Assembly (NCBI GenBank): GCA_002150815.3
Contig: NDFF03000001.1
Span: 558,001 to 622,000, forward strand
Source of the DNA: Grammothele lineata
Taxonomy: Eukaryota > Basidiomycota > Agaricomycetes > Polyporales > Polyporaceae
Direction: 5' to 3'
Length of the DNA: 64,000 bases
Positions 22,271 through 34,759 of this stretch are shown piece by piece. The position numbers were made by a program, and so were the translations under genes. Positions within the stretch are counted from its first letter, which is position 1. The number at the start of each line of letters is the position of its first letter. The notes beneath the pieces are model-generated. The model did not search any database, was not told the origin of the DNA, and was given only the letters and a program-made list of their open reading frames with translations.

Positions 22271-24581
22271 TCACGACTCTCCGGCCACGCTTGGTCCTGA
22301 GGCCGACCCGTTGGTCTGGGAGCTTGGGGAAGGAGCGGCAGCCGCCTTCGCTTTGGCCGCGATCTGGGACAGAGGGATGCCGTCGTCCACGTCCATGTCC
22401 GATTGCTCTGCAGCACCGGCATTGATAGCTCCGGCCGCGGCGGGGGCGGGAGGAACTGATGGCGCGCCGCTGGGACCGACCCCGTGCGTCGTCCCTGTGC
22501 TCATGATCCCCACCGCGGCGCGGCGTCCGCCTGTGGCGGCGACTGTATCTCGGTCCTTGTGGCTCGCGTGGTCTCGACGCCCTCCCTCGCCCTCGTCGTC
22601 CGAGTCGGACAGCTCGCCGTCGGCCTGTCGCCGGGAATCGAGGAGCCGCATGGGGCGCCGGTCGTTCGGGTCCACCATGTCTTCGTCAGGATCGTCCTCG
22701 ACGATCTCGTCAACAGGCAAGCGCGGGATGTCTGGCATGCGGGAGATGAGTGACGAGTCGGAAGCGAAGCGGTTCACGTACCTGTCATTTGGACGCTTGG
22801 CGGTCCACCGACCTGGCGGAGGTGGTCCAGAACGATCCCCTTCACGCGCTCCAGATACTCAGGTGAGTTCAGGTCATCCATGTTCGACGCTTTGACGTCC
22901 AGCTCGTAGTCTGGACCAAAGTATTCGTAGTACTCATTCATGGGAATCTCTGCAGTAGGAGAACAAGTCAGATCGGGGAATGTTGCCAATAGGCAGTGCA
23001 CCATGACGCACCCTTTCCCAGCTCCACCCCTGCCGCGAGACCTGTCTCGTATGCCCAGGCTCGGCTGACGTTACGCATCGTGTAACCTCCTCCTCCCAGT
23101 AGTAGTAGAGGTTTATTGAACGACTTTACGAATTGGACACAATTCGCGTGCCCTAGACCAACATCAATCTACGTGGAAATAGTACAACCGGTCCAGCGCA
23201 CCTCGCATAGACAAGTTGAAGCAACCCAATTTGTCACCAGACAATGAATCTGTGCCACATTGCAGGACAACTGCACCCGGGTCGTATGATTCCATGACTT
23301 GACGAATGACCTGAGATGTTTTTCCGTGAGTATGCCTGAGTTTTGTGGTGGCCCTGACTGACAGGTTCAAAGATACTCTTATAGTTCTCATTTGTCACAC
23401 CGTCGCGCAAGGGGAAATTGAGGGCGTAGTATTTTCCTTTTCCAATGCCGACGTCCTGCGAATCACGTCAGTCCGCCCGGCTCTGGCTATACATCGAAGA
23501 CATACCCTGAGTTCACCCGTTCCAGGGAAGTACTCTCCATACTTGTGAAAGCTAACTGTCATGACGCGATCCGTAGTGTAGAAAGCCTCCTCAACACCGT
23601 CTCCATGATGTACATCGACATCAATATAGAGCACCCGGGTGTGGTACCTGGAGGCAATGCAACGTCATCGCTTGCGCCGACGGGAGATCGCTTTGCATAC
23701 CTGAGAAGCTCCAATATCCCCAGCACGATGTCTGGTAGGGTTATCAATCTGATAGGTGGGACCTGGCACGACAGAGGAACCTACCGTTGACATAGCAGAA
23801 ACCACTGGCTTCGCTCTTCTTCGCGTGATGAAGGCCGCCAGCCCAGTTCACTGCTATGTCACATTTGTCCCTACTCAGACGAGCTGCCCCCTCTATGGGG
23901 CAAAGTAGTGATGAGTGGGCTAGGCATCACAATTCTCGGGTAAACGCCATACCCATCGATCCCCCGGCTGAGATTGCGCAGTAGTCAAAGAGGCCGTCGA
24001 ACACAGGGCAATCATCACCGACATTATCTGAACGTTGAAGGCAGTGTTAGTATGATGTACATGCATAGAGAACATCATGAACACGAAGAGATCACATTTG
24101 TGCTGCTCCTTAATGAACGAGTTCATATTGGAAGGTGAGATCTTGCTGAGGAACTCGACGTACTCGTCCGAGTGAAATTGCGTCATTTCCCGTTTAGTCG
24201 CTGGTTTAGCACGCTACAATGGAGATAGCATTTAGGCGTGCCCGTCGCACATGGCGCGGTCATTCTCGCTCACGAAGATTTCCATGCGCTTGTAAAGGCC
24301 ATAGTTCATAACCAGCGAATGGCACATCCGTATGCGCGTGGGTTTCATCCTGTGAAGAGCCAAATCAGCGCTATATCCGAGCTGTCAGTGCAGAGGGCTC
24401 ACGGATGGCCTGGTCCGTAATGGAAGCCACTGACGTCCGAATCGAAGAAGTAGCACTAGGGCGGAGACAAGATCAAGGTGTGAGCCGTCCGAGTGTACTG
24501 CACGGGTTAAACAGACGATGCAATGCGTACAACGCGTTTCCGCTGACCCTCCCCGTCTATGGGGGTCATTTCTGGAGGCAT
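22271..24581 (-). CDS. RPD3: Class I (Rpd3-type) histone deacetylase
   Basis: The ATG at 24581 gives [17 protein letters not shown], spliced to [137 protein letters not shown] and [20 protein letters not shown]. The charge-relay and zinc ligands of the arginase/deacetylase fold (HH, Asp and His of DVDVHHGDG, and a distal Asp region) are intact. The C-terminal [17 protein letters not shown] region is followed by a long Ala/Ser/Pro tail. It removes acetyl groups from histone tails as the catalytic subunit of Rpd3/Sin3-type complexes in the nucleus. Confidence 0.97.
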
Positions 24582-24917
24582 GTTGAAGATGAAAACGAGT
24601 GAGCCGGCAAGATAGAGGCTGGGCGCGGTAAACGCCTGCTTGCGACGGGGTTCAACGTCAAGAAGTTGCGAAAGCCCCGCGCGCCACACACTTCGAAAGC
24701 ATGCCGTGCCCGATGAATCTAGGGCGCTCCAGTATCCGAGGAGCAGGCGCTATGGCTTGGTTGCGCACCCATGCTAAGCATGGTACTTTCCAGGAAGCCT
24801 AACTCAAGATACTAGGTAGGTAGACTGGTACGATAGGATGGGGATAGCTACAACATAGCATGCACGAATAAACCGACAAGATACACCAGACGAAAGCAAT
24901 GAGTAAACATGGTAAGG
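24582..24917. other. Upstream region of histone deacetylase gene
   Basis: This stretch lies between the stop of the DinB-like gene and the start of the deacetylase gene, both leftward, and should hold the deacetylase promoter. I see no other feature. Confidence 0.5.
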
Positions 24918-25734
24918 CTACATCTTCGCCTTAGACTCCATATGGACCAACGTTGACGGAGCAAACCCGAACGACTCCTCCAGCTGTACGCCCTGAACAT
25001 AATGTGTCAGATGTGGAACGCGCGATGCGTCGTTTGTGCGTTACCAGTTCCCCAGCAATCACTCGCACCTAGGCACCTGGTATGAGAGCGATGCAAGGAG
25101 TATAGGAGGCAAGACGTACCATGCTCCAGTGATGAATGGCGTGCAGCCCTGCAAACCACAGCTGCGAGACAGCATTAAGCGCAGGTCACAAGGATACAGC
25201 TGCGAATTGATTTGCGAACCTCTCGGCCGAAAGTGGTGTCCATAACTTGCGGGTAGGGCGTCACCGCATGCAAAGTGATTGGCTCTCCCATTCTCGCGTG
25301 AGGCACAATTTGCTCCAGTCGTGCAATGCAATCGTTCAAAGCATCCTTGGCGGAGGCACGGCTTGCTTCCATAGGTGTATTACGGGATCTCTTGTCGTAG
25401 TTGAGGACGTGTGGGGCAGGCGTGGACACAACGTCAAGCAGCAGCGAAAAGTGGTCCCTAGCATGCCTAAGGTGCTTGCCTGAGGAACCATCAGCTGACC
25501 CATGTAATTATCAGATAGCAAAGTGGAATAAGTGCCTATTGTGGAACCTGGGATGTAGTTCGAGTGAGTGATGAGCTGTTCATCGGACGTGAGGCTGTTG
25601 TCGACCAGGTCGACCGCTTGACGGAGGATGGCGGTCGAGACGTCGAGAAGGCGCGCAAGCGCGACGGGCTCGTCCTGTGCGTTGTCTTGGGCAAAAGAGG
25701 CGGCGGCAGAGCTGGGCGAGGATATGGACGACAT
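24918..25734 (-). CDS. DinB-fold domain protein
   Basis: The ATG at 25734 starts MSSISSPSSAAASFAQDNAQ, followed by ARLLDVSTAILRQAVDLVDN and TSDEQLITHSNYIPGSTIGT, the first helices and conserved Asn/Tyr-rich turn of the DinB superfamily. Later exons give GKHLRHARDHFSLLLDVV, VLNYDKRSRNTPMEASRASA, ALNDCIARLEQIVP and WFAGLHAIHHWSMVRVLAGE, ending ESKAKM-stop (24918). The HARDH and HAIHH clusters are the expected metal-binding histidines of this four-helix bundle. Bacterial relatives bind divalent metals and act as thiol-dependent transferases. The function of fungal members is unknown. The open frames upstream (25735-26292) are not clearly part of this gene. Confidence 0.75.
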
Positions 25735-26292
25735 GACGGTCGTTGGCAGGAGAGGGAATCTTCACTATCGCGGCAGAGCTGAGCATTGCGGAAGGTGCAT
25801 GCAGATGTCAGGTGGGTCCCACGAGGCAGGCGGAGCGAATGCCCTGTTGAGGGGAAAGCAGGAGACACAAATGAGCAGACAGACTAGGACAGGCGACGGG
25901 GATAAATTGCAGGAAGACGCGGTAAGAGTGCTAGTACATGGGAGGAGAAGGCGGATTGTTCCTCTGCACAATTTCGAGCGACTCATGGATAAGCAGCCCG
26001 AACTCAAAGCGAGGATGGGTTCGGTCTGCCAGGACTACTCCGCCCACGACGACCACGAGGACCAGGGGGCGGCGAGAGACAGGAAGGCCACGACGGGACG
26101 AGCACAGGCGTGCCCGAGCAGCCAACAGCCATCCGTCGTCGTCGTCCTGGCGCAAGATCCCAGTCAGCGGGCGGCCTCCTGCTCATCCCGACCATGCTGA
26201 CTAAGCACAGAATCACGCCCGTCCACCGTATACCTCCGCGGTCACCGCCTGCCAGCAACCTTCACTTTCTTCCTTACCTCCACCTCGTCCTA
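25735..26292. promoter_or_regulatory. Divergent intergenic region, DinB-like gene / LSC2
   Basis: These 558 bp separate two divergent start codons. A minus-strand frame (26155-25931) has a valine-rich, membrane-like stretch but no homology that I can see. I treat the stretch as promoter space for both neighbours. Confidence 0.45.
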
Positions 26293-27986
26293 ATGCTCGC
26301 CTCGCTCAGGAAAGTTGGCACTGTCGCCCGCGTACGTCTCTCTGCACATCCCGCGACGTCCGCGCTCACCCGCCGCGGTTCCACAGGCCGTGTCTGCGGG
26401 TCAGAGGCGCTTCCTCTCCATCCACGAGTACCAGTCCGTTAGCCTCCTCAACTCGGTATGTTCTCTCCGCTCGACGCGTCTTCGGACTCGTCGCGAACCG
26501 ACGCGCCTGCGCATAGTATGGCATCCCTACGCCCACAAGCATCGCCGCGAAGACACCCGAAGAGGCTTTTGAGGCCGCCAAGCAGTTCGGTGCGTATTCG
26601 CCCTGCGCTTCGTGTCTCTTGAGTCCTTGACCGTCCACGCAGCCTCAACGGGATGCGTCATCAAGGCGCAGGTGCTCGCCGGTGGTCGCGGCAAAGGCCA
26701 CTTCGACAACGGCCTGCAGGGGGGTGTTCACGTCGTCCAGTCGTGAGTGTATTCACTTCCTACCCATTTCCGCGCGGGGTCCCGTGTCCCTAACTCCGCA
26801 CCAGGCCAGAGCAGGCGAAAGACTTCGCTAGCAAGATGATTGGTGCGAAGCTCATCACGAAACAGACTGGGGCAGCAGGCCGTGTCTGCAATGCGGTATG
26901 TGAATTCCGTGTAGTCGCGCTTGCGCCGGACTTACGCACGTCCCACATTTAGGTCATGCTTGCGGAGCGTCGGGATCCCTCACACGAGTATTACGTTGCA
27001 GTCTTGAATGACCGCGGCGTTGGCGGCCCCGTCCTAGTTGCGTCTGCTCAGGGTGGTATGAACATCGAGGAGGTCGCCGCGAAGGACCCCAGCGCGATCA
27101 TCACCACTCCCATTGACTTCGAAAAGGGCCTCAGCAAAGAGGCCGCACTTGACCTCGCCAAGAAGCTCGGCTTCAAGGGCGAGGGTGCGCAGAGCGAAGC
27201 GGCAGACATCTTCATCCGGCTCTATAAGATCTTCAAGGACAAGGATGCCACCCAGATCGAGATTAACCCTATGGGCGAGACGGCCGACGGCCACGTTCTC
27301 TGGTTCGTTATCGTGTCTGTTTAACACTTTGCACGATCTTACCTTTCACAGCATGGATGCGAAATTCGGGTTTGACGACAACGCGGATTTCCGTCAGAAG
27401 GACGTCTTCTCACTCCGCGACATCAGCCAGGAGGAGCCCTCTGAGGTTGAGGCGCAGAAGTACAACCTCAACTTCATCAAGCTCGATGGCAGCATTGGGT
27501 GTCTCGTGAATGGTGCTGGTCTTGCTATGGCCACCATGGACGTTCTCGCCCTTCACGGCGGCAACCCTGCCAACTTCCTTGACGTCGGAGGGTCAGCCTG
27601 ATCATTATTCCTGCATGAACCCGAAACTCACTGTGACGTCGCAGAGGCGCCACTCCTGACACCGTCAAGAAGGCTTTCGAAATTCTTGTTTCTGACCCCA
27701 AGGTCAAGAGCATCTTTATCAACATTTTCGGCGGTATCATGCGCTGCGATTATATCGCAGAGGGTGTCATCAACGCTGCAAAGGAGCTCTCTTTGACCGT
27801 TCCCCTCATTGTGCGGCTGAAGGGCACGAAAGAGGCTGAAGCGAAGGAGTATGTCTAGTCATTGCTCTTCTCGTAATGTCCAACTAACGCGCTGCGAACA
27901 GGATGATTCGCGCTTCTGGTCTCAAGATTATTCCTTTCGACGACCTTGACGAGGCTGCACACAATGCCGTCAAGTACGCTGTCTAA
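26293..27986 (+). CDS. LSC2: Succinyl-CoA ligase beta subunit, mitochondrial
   Basis: The ATG at 26293 gives a mitochondrial presequence ([13 protein letters not shown]), spliced to [134 protein letters not shown] and [20 protein letters not shown], ending at 27986. The ATP-grasp fold and C-terminal ligase domain are complete. The enzyme makes ATP or GTP from succinyl-CoA in the TCA cycle together with the alpha subunit. About seven introns of 50-60 nt are needed. Nucleotide specificity cannot be decided from this reading. Confidence 0.96.
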
Positions 27987-28214
27987 TTATGCACCATAAT
28001 ATAATCTGGGACGCGGTCTGTTAGACTAGATGTAATTCATGAACGCGTACTTACGATCGAACTCGACATCCAATCGCGCACGCATCTTCGTTCAGCGGTA
28101 GGATTAAGCGTGGAGTACTCAAAAACAGCAATCAGAACAAGTAAAGTACTAGCTAGGCGTAACGTCAAGAATGTACAACGGTCCGTCAAGCGCCAGTTGG
28201 TTCCCTGATCCTTC

Positions 28215-31200
28215 TCACCACGGCGGCCGCGCGTAGTTGGCGGGAACCGCGCCTGGGGGTGCGTACCCGTTTTGCGGAGGCGGCCCTTGTCGCATCTGCG
28301 GTGCCATGTGCGGCGGAGGATTTTGCTCGTACGGTGGGCGCATAGGCGCGCGGGGTGGCTGGCCCGGCACTCCGTACGGCTGTCCGGGCTGCATGACGGG
28401 TTGCGCATGTACGAGCACGGGGCTGTTCGCGTACATGGGCGGCATCGCAGGCTGCATGACGGGGCTCACGAGTGGCATACCCGGCGGTCGGCCCTGCACA
28501 CCGGTATTTTGTTGAGGGGGATGCGGGTGCGGACCTGGGTGTGGGTGCGGGTGCGGGTGGTTTTGCATCCCTGGAGGGGGCATGGGGGACGGGTACATGG
28601 ACATGGCGCCGGCAGGTGAAGCATATGGGACGAGTTGGGTAGGGTACGGGGAACGCATCAGGCCGGGAGGTTGGGGCGGGGCGGGTCCGGGCATCCACAT
28701 GGGCTGTCCGTATGCAGGCGTACCGCCATTGACGACCATGGGTCTGGGGACGGGACTGGGATGCGAGTACATCATAGGGCTGGGGGCGTGTGCGTGGGCA
28801 TGGCTCATCATAGGAGAGTATGGATACGCGGAGCGAACGTTGGGTTGGCCAACGGGTGGTGGCGAGAACGAAAATTCCGGGTTACGAGGCACGGAACCGT
28901 TGGTAGTGGCTGGCGTTGACGCAGAAGTCGAGGTGGACCTCTGAGGGGCAATGGATGATGACGAGGATGAAGACACGGGTACCTGTTGGAACGCGCGTGT
29001 CACTTCATATGCCGACATTCTCGTCCAGGGCCCAGAACTAGACGGAGGTGGAGTCTCTCCGCTTTCTGATTTGACTTCCTGCAGCGAGAACGGTACGCTG
29101 GTGAGATCATCAGCGATACTCTTCAATGAATTGACTGGCTGATTCTGCGCCTTGTCAGACGTCGAGGACCATACAGCTTTAAGGTGCTCGGGGTCGGGTG
29201 CTCTGGACGGCGATTCCTTGAGAGTGAACGCTTTCGGTGATCTTGACCACTGTGCAGATAGTGTAGAAGAAGGCGGCGAAGCCGTCCCATTCTAGAAAAA
29301 AAGTGTGAATTATTTAATCATACCCTCGACAGAGGACAGGGCTCACGGGAAGGCTGGTCATCTCCAACATCGTCTCCGCCGATATATGCGTAGGCGTTTC
29401 AAGTAAGGATGGAGCTGCGGGAGGGGGAAGCATCTCTAGCCCTAACTTCGATTGACTTCCTAGCTCGCTCGCCACAGTGAACTGTGCCGAGGGTGCCTGA
29501 GGTCCGTTGGATTCTGGCCGAGCAGTATGGTAAAACGCGACGTCGGAATCAACGGGTATCGCTATCGCCGTTGTCGCGCCTACTGACGATATTGTCGCCG
29601 ATGGCTCAGAGGGCTTCTGTAGGCCGTTGGGTACTGCCTTGGAAGGTGCTTCCGGTGGCGGCGACCGGCTGACGGTGTCCAGTTGGACTTCATGAGAGGC
29701 CTCCTTAAGAGCAGGTCGCCGGGAAGCGGAAGGAGAAGTGGGAGCCTTTCGCCATGTAGACACACCCGAATCCTTCGAATTCGCTGTTTGTAGACGAGGA
29801 GGGGTGGTAGGTAGGTTGACGACTGGGGAGGCAGGCGTCTTATTAGCCGGAGGACGTCGACTAAGCATGTTCCGAGGTATTGATACATAGTATCTCGGTT
29901 TCCCCTGGAGTATGCGGGGCCTGCTGAACACCAGCTCGTTGACAGTCGTGTCACGCCGATTTAGTACATCAAGCGAGAAGACGTCTAAGTGCGGGAGTCG
30001 TTGTCCTCGAGGCCATATGGTCTCTGTCTTCGGCGGAGGGAGAAGGGGACGAGGTACATGTGAGAGGTGGACCTTGAAGACGTTCCACGCAGGCTTAGGT
30101 GATGCAGGAGGTTCGATAGAAGTGACGTCGAACACTTCCGTAGGATGTGCCGGTTCATGTGCGGATTTCTGACGTAACGCCGGAGGCAGCCACTTCGCGG
30201 GCTTAGGTGCCTCCTTAGGCTCCTCAATGTGTACGTGCATTCCATCCAACGCGCCCTTAATGCGAGAGATTGCATCATCCAATACCGCCATAGGTGCCTC
30301 ACGGTAGTGAGGTCCGGTGGGAAGCTTGGAGATCCCGTTCTGGTGATGGCCTGACAATCTCCGGTGGTGATCCTCGACAGACGCTGGAGGCACAGAAGAG
30401 CGCAGTGCCGACGCGCTGTTTGAGCGGGCGGGACTTTCTGTAGATACCTGGGTGTCTTCAATGCCCGAAGACGCAGGCTTCTCAGGTAGATTGGGTGGTG
30501 GCCGGACAATTGACGCACGTCGCCTCCAGGGGCCTTCGTCCGCCTTGGAGGGCAGTGGTGGACGTTGATTTGTCGGAGACTCGAAGAAATCTGATGCTAC
30601 AGCTCTTGGAGGACGTTGAGATTGAGTAGCGGATGGCGCTTCGGAAGTAGCGTCTGAGCCAACCAACTTTCCTAAACCTGCAAGGTCGGCGAAGTCCACG
30701 ACGTCAACATCTTCGCCCTCCTTGACGTTAAGGTCGTTGCGAGAAAAGATTGTTGGTGAAGTAAGATCAGGAGCTGAGGACTGGGTTTGCGCTGGTTCGA
30801 CAGAAGGACGCTGGGCCTTGCGTCTCCATGTGTCTGCGTCTGACGCCGCAGGGGGTGTCGTGGCCGAGGTGGTCACAGACTCTCGACGAGTAGAGTATGA
30901 CCGAGCTGTCCCTGTTGACGATGGTACCCGGCCCATGGGCGCGTGCGATCGCTGCAAACCACTTTCCGAAGAGGCGTCTAGCTTCTTGTCGGAGAGAGAC
31001 GTCGAAGACACAGCTTCCTCGATAATGCCGAGCACCTAGATAGTTTAAATGAGACACGACGCTAGCATGTGGAGTCCCAACTTACCTGAGCCTCGGCTTT
31101 GCGCTTCTCAGCTTCTGCCTTCTCGCGCTCCTGTGCCTTCTCCTGTTCCCGGGCTTTCATCCGCTCCTCGATCTCAGCAGCTTTCCTCCTGGCACGCTCC

Positions 31201-33302
31201 TTTTCCCTCTCGCGTTCTTCCTCCTCCTGCTGCCTCCGCAGCTTCGCACGTTCTGCAGCTGTGTGCATGGCTACTTTGCGAACCTCATCGAGATCCACGG
31301 CGGGAGAGACAGCGACAGAGGGAATTTCGGGTGAGTCTGTTGCTTGAGAGCTAGTGGATGGAGGCGGATGCTCAGATGGAGGGACAGAGTGAGGCGAGGG
31401 GCGTGGTGAGCGCGGAGTATGTTCCCGGTCGGGAAGTCTTGCTCCCGGTGCAGCCAAATGTGGTGGCAGCTGCCTTCGGTGGTCTTCACTTGGCAAAGGT
31501 GGTGGACCCATCGCCGACCGCCGACGGTCGTCATATGAGCTATCTCGTTGAGGACGACCAGACGGATGGGATCCACTGAACGGCCCCTGGCGACCAGACT
31601 CGTGAGGTCCAGGTCCGTTGACTTGCCATGGAGGTGGATCACGCCTCATGGGCTGCCGATCACGGAAGCGCGAGTTATCTGGAGAGAGTAGGGGAGAGCG
31701 ATCGCCAGGTGCGCGGGAGGATGTTGGGCTATCCGTCTGTGCTGTACCGTTCGGAGCCTTCTGTAATAGCTGTACACCGTGGAGATGTGCATGCGGTGGT
31801 GGGTCTCGACGAGGTTCCGAGGGTGAGATTGGATAGTCTAACCGACTCCCCTTCCGGTTAGCATTGGGAGGGGCACCCTGTCCAACGTGCCGTTGCGAGT
31901 AAGGCTCGAGCCGGTTGGAGCGCTCGTTGAAGAGGACTCGCGATGCTTCCTGAGGTGACTGCACGGAAGTCGAAGAGGGAGAGGCAACCGAACCACCGGA
32001 ACGCTGATCACCTACAGGAGGTTGACTGGACCCTGAACGAGATCGGGGCCAACTTCTGTCGAAGTCGTCCGCGAAACGCTCTTCTTTGCTCACTGGTTGG
32101 TCCGTCGGACCATTCACATGAGACGCGCTGGTGTCAATGGGAGGCAATGACGCTGGGTCTCGAGAAGGCGACACTTGTCGTACTGCTTCGGTAGACTGGA
32201 CCGTGTACTGACGGCCGTCCCCGAACTCGATGACACCGTCCAAGAAGTTATCATCGTCTTCTTCCATCTATGGTATTTGTCAATGGTTGATCACCACGGT
32301 GTCGTAGAAACTAACCTCGTCCCAATGGTGCGCGTTGGGATCCAAATGCACACCGCGGAAAGTATCCTCCTCCGCGATGAGATCGGCCTGTTTATGCGCT
32401 GCAGCAGTCTCCTGGGATTCCTTCTTGTCACTTGACTTGGGCAGGCGACCTATGCTCATATCGTGCTTGCTCAACATGACGTACATTATCGTAACTTCTC
32501 TTACATACCTTGTGCAACCTCCGCGGCGGTTGGAAACTCGGCCTCTACGCCTCCGGGCTGTATGACGGGTCCCGATGCACCTTTAGAAGCTCCCCAAGCA
32601 GGTCTCCCTGACGAATCACGCTTGGAGGATATCAAGTCCTGACTGCGCGGTTGAGGGTGGATAACTTTGCCACCGGGCAGGGGTACCGGTACAACACCTG
32701 AAGTTGTGGCAGGGACGGGAACAGGTTTCTGGTTTGCTGCTGGAAGAGGGCTAGGGGCACTCGAAGAGACAGCCGACGACGGGCGGGACCATCCTGCACT
32801 ACTGGGCTGCGGCGTGGCAGTCAACTTGGCGGTTACAAGTCGGGAATGTGGTGTGCTCGTCGGAGCAGCGAGTTTCTCTGGATAACGTGAGTATAATGGA
32901 CATATGTATATTTGCATCGAGGTACATACGATTCAGACTCGCAGCTTTCAGCGCAGGTGAAACGGAGAGGGCGTGAACCGGCGTGGCGGTAGAAGAGGTC
33001 TTCTCGAGGAACTTTTTGTTGATATTGACATGACTGAACTTCTTCGGATGCGGCATGCTCAAGGGTAACCCGTTCGATGGATTCGTGGAGGGAGGGCATT
33101 GTGGCCCGCCTTTGGATCCCGACGCCGAAGACTGGGACGATGGACTAGGGTCTCGAGACCGACCAATACCCGTGTCCTTCCCAGCCCTTGAGACTCCCTC
33201 CACTACAGCATTCAAACTGTCGTCGGTCTTGGTTTCCGCGGAAGGAGTAGCATCCGGACGTTCTTCCTTCTCAGAGTGCTGCACAGTGTCGGTACTGGCC
33301 AT
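28215..33302 (-). CDS. Large disordered Pro/Ser-rich protein with coiled coil, unknown
   Basis: I do not recognise this gene. It starts MASTDTVQHSEKEERPDATP (33302). A conserved-looking N-terminal part has KKFSHVNINKKFLEKTSSTA, SRLVTAKLTATP, AGWSRPSS, RPAWGASKGASGPVIQPGG and EAEFPTAAEVAQ. An acidic piece follows (HWDEMEEDDDNFLDGVIEFG). A long Arg/Ser/Pro-rich exon ends in a strongly predicted charged coiled coil (AERAKLRRQQEEEERERE, about 31280-31080). A second long Ser/Pro exon (31035-29314) follows. The C-terminal exon is Met/Pro/Tyr-rich with a histidine-proline run near 28511-28567 and stops at 28215. Introns separate these blocks near 32890-32930, 32440-32510, 32267-32310, 31036-31085 and 29290-29335. 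Total length is about 1,500 residues. The composition suggests an RNA- or condensate-associated cytoplasmic protein, but that is inference only. Confidence 0.75.
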
Positions 33303-33661
33303 AGACGCGTCTTGAGACGCAGCGAAGAGAGTGAAGGCAGCAAGTCGTGAGGCAGATAGGCGTAATGAAGTACAACAAAGCCAGCCGGTGGGCGCAAGAC
33401 GGTGTGTATGCGGCGAAGGCTAGCGCAGGCGAGACTGGCTCAGAGTGGCCGGGCAGCGTTGGAAGTCGGTCCAAGCCAACCCCTCATCCAATCGCAATCC
33501 CTCGGCATTCGCCGCAACGCGCACTATCCTTCTGCGGAGTCGCTGTGGCGGACGTTCCGCTCTTGCTCTCCTGCTCTCCTCCCCGTTGGCTCTCGACTCT
33601 GCGCCCACATTTCTTCTCTCACCTAAAGCAAACTCAAACGAACTAATATCTTCGGAGCGGC
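33303..33661. promoter_or_regulatory. Divergent intergenic region
   Basis: This 359-bp space lies between two divergent starts and should hold both promoters. The plus-side leader is rich in pyrimidine tracts (around 33570-33630). I see no TATA box. Confidence 0.45.
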
Positions 33662-34759
33662 ATGGCTTCCGACGCTCTCGTGCATGAGCTGCCTGGCTCT
33701 CGCCCATCCACAAGTAGCCAATATGCCGCCGTGCCGGCGAAGAGATCACTGTTCACCCATCTCGAAGAGAGTAGATACGAGGATCCTAGGTACGTGTTGG
33801 TTTACTCTTCGAGTGTTAACTCCTGTTGACCAGCCGCTTGCATCAGCCTTATGAGCCTACCGTCGGTTGACACCGACGCATACTACTATCCCTCGAACGG
33901 TTTTGAGATGGACGACGACCTTCCTTGTCCCCCCTACAGAGGGAATTGGGGACTCAAGACCTTTAACGAAGCAAAATGGGTTCGTAAAGGCAAAATGACC
34001 TCTTGGGGACCTTGGATGGAGGATTGGGAGGTATGTGAATCCCGGACTGTCATCCTGATATTTCTCTCATGGGCCGTGAAGTCGGAGGATCGTGCAAGGA
34101 AACGACTCAAACAGCTTCTATCCATAGAAGAGGAGCACGACGAGCCGATTACGCTCCCTCACCTGCGCTCTCCTTCTCCGCCTCTCACGGCGCCTTACCC
34201 CCACCCGTATACCCAGCATCTTTCATACACCTCTTTCGTGATGGACAAGGCGACCACGCACTCTTTCCGTTCTCGCGTCTTTGAAGAACTCGAGGATTCT
34301 ACGAATAGTTTGATCGAAGGCGAGACCGCGTTGCGGCGTGCATTGGGAAGGCTGTGGCAAGCGATGAACGAGGACCCCGACAAAACCGCACAAGATGGAT
34401 CCTTGGTCCCGAAACGCGAAGACGAAGACGGCGAAGCCCACAGTGCAGAGAGTCGTTTTACACGGGCACCAGACTTGACTCCCGCCGCCCATAAGCTGTT
34501 CTTGTCGCCGGACCAGCACTCGATATTCGAACACGCGCGATCACGTGCGGAGATGCAATTGGACGCGTTAGAGAAGGCCCTCGCGACTTTACATGAGTTG
34601 CAAGATGATGGACGGGAGTACGTGGAGCGCTTGGAGGAAATACGAGAAGGCTTGGGTGAGACCAGGACACAGAGGAGTGGTGTCTGGGATTTGGTCAGGA
34701 CGAAAGCGATACAAGAACTAACAGCGGCTGCGGAAGCCGCCGCTGTCGGCGTTCCCTGA
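33662..34759 (+). CDS. Conserved-looking protein of unknown function with C-terminal coiled coil
   Basis: I do not recognise this gene. The ATG at 33662 starts MASDALVHELPGSRPSTSSQ and RSLFTHLEESRYEDPS. The intron that follows uses an acceptor after GCATCAG, giving LMSLPSVDTDAYYYPSNGFE, then GNWGLKTFNEAKWVRKGKMT and SWGPWMEDWE. This tryptophan-rich patch looks like a conserved domain core. A 51-nt stretch after WMEDWE can be an intron or be read through, since it is a multiple of three. The rest has SEDRARKRLKQLLSIEEEHD, FRSRVFEELEDSTNSLIEGE and a C-terminal heptad region (RAEMQLDALEKALATLHELQ), ending at 34759. The form, with a small conserved N-terminus and coiled-coil C-terminus, is that of a subunit of a nuclear complex, but I cannot name it. 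Confidence 0.75.

Noticed and set aside
25931..26155. Minus-strand 74-codon frame with a valine-rich, membrane-like stretch
   Set aside because: Lies in a divergent promoter region, has no family resemblance, and the opposite strand is open too.
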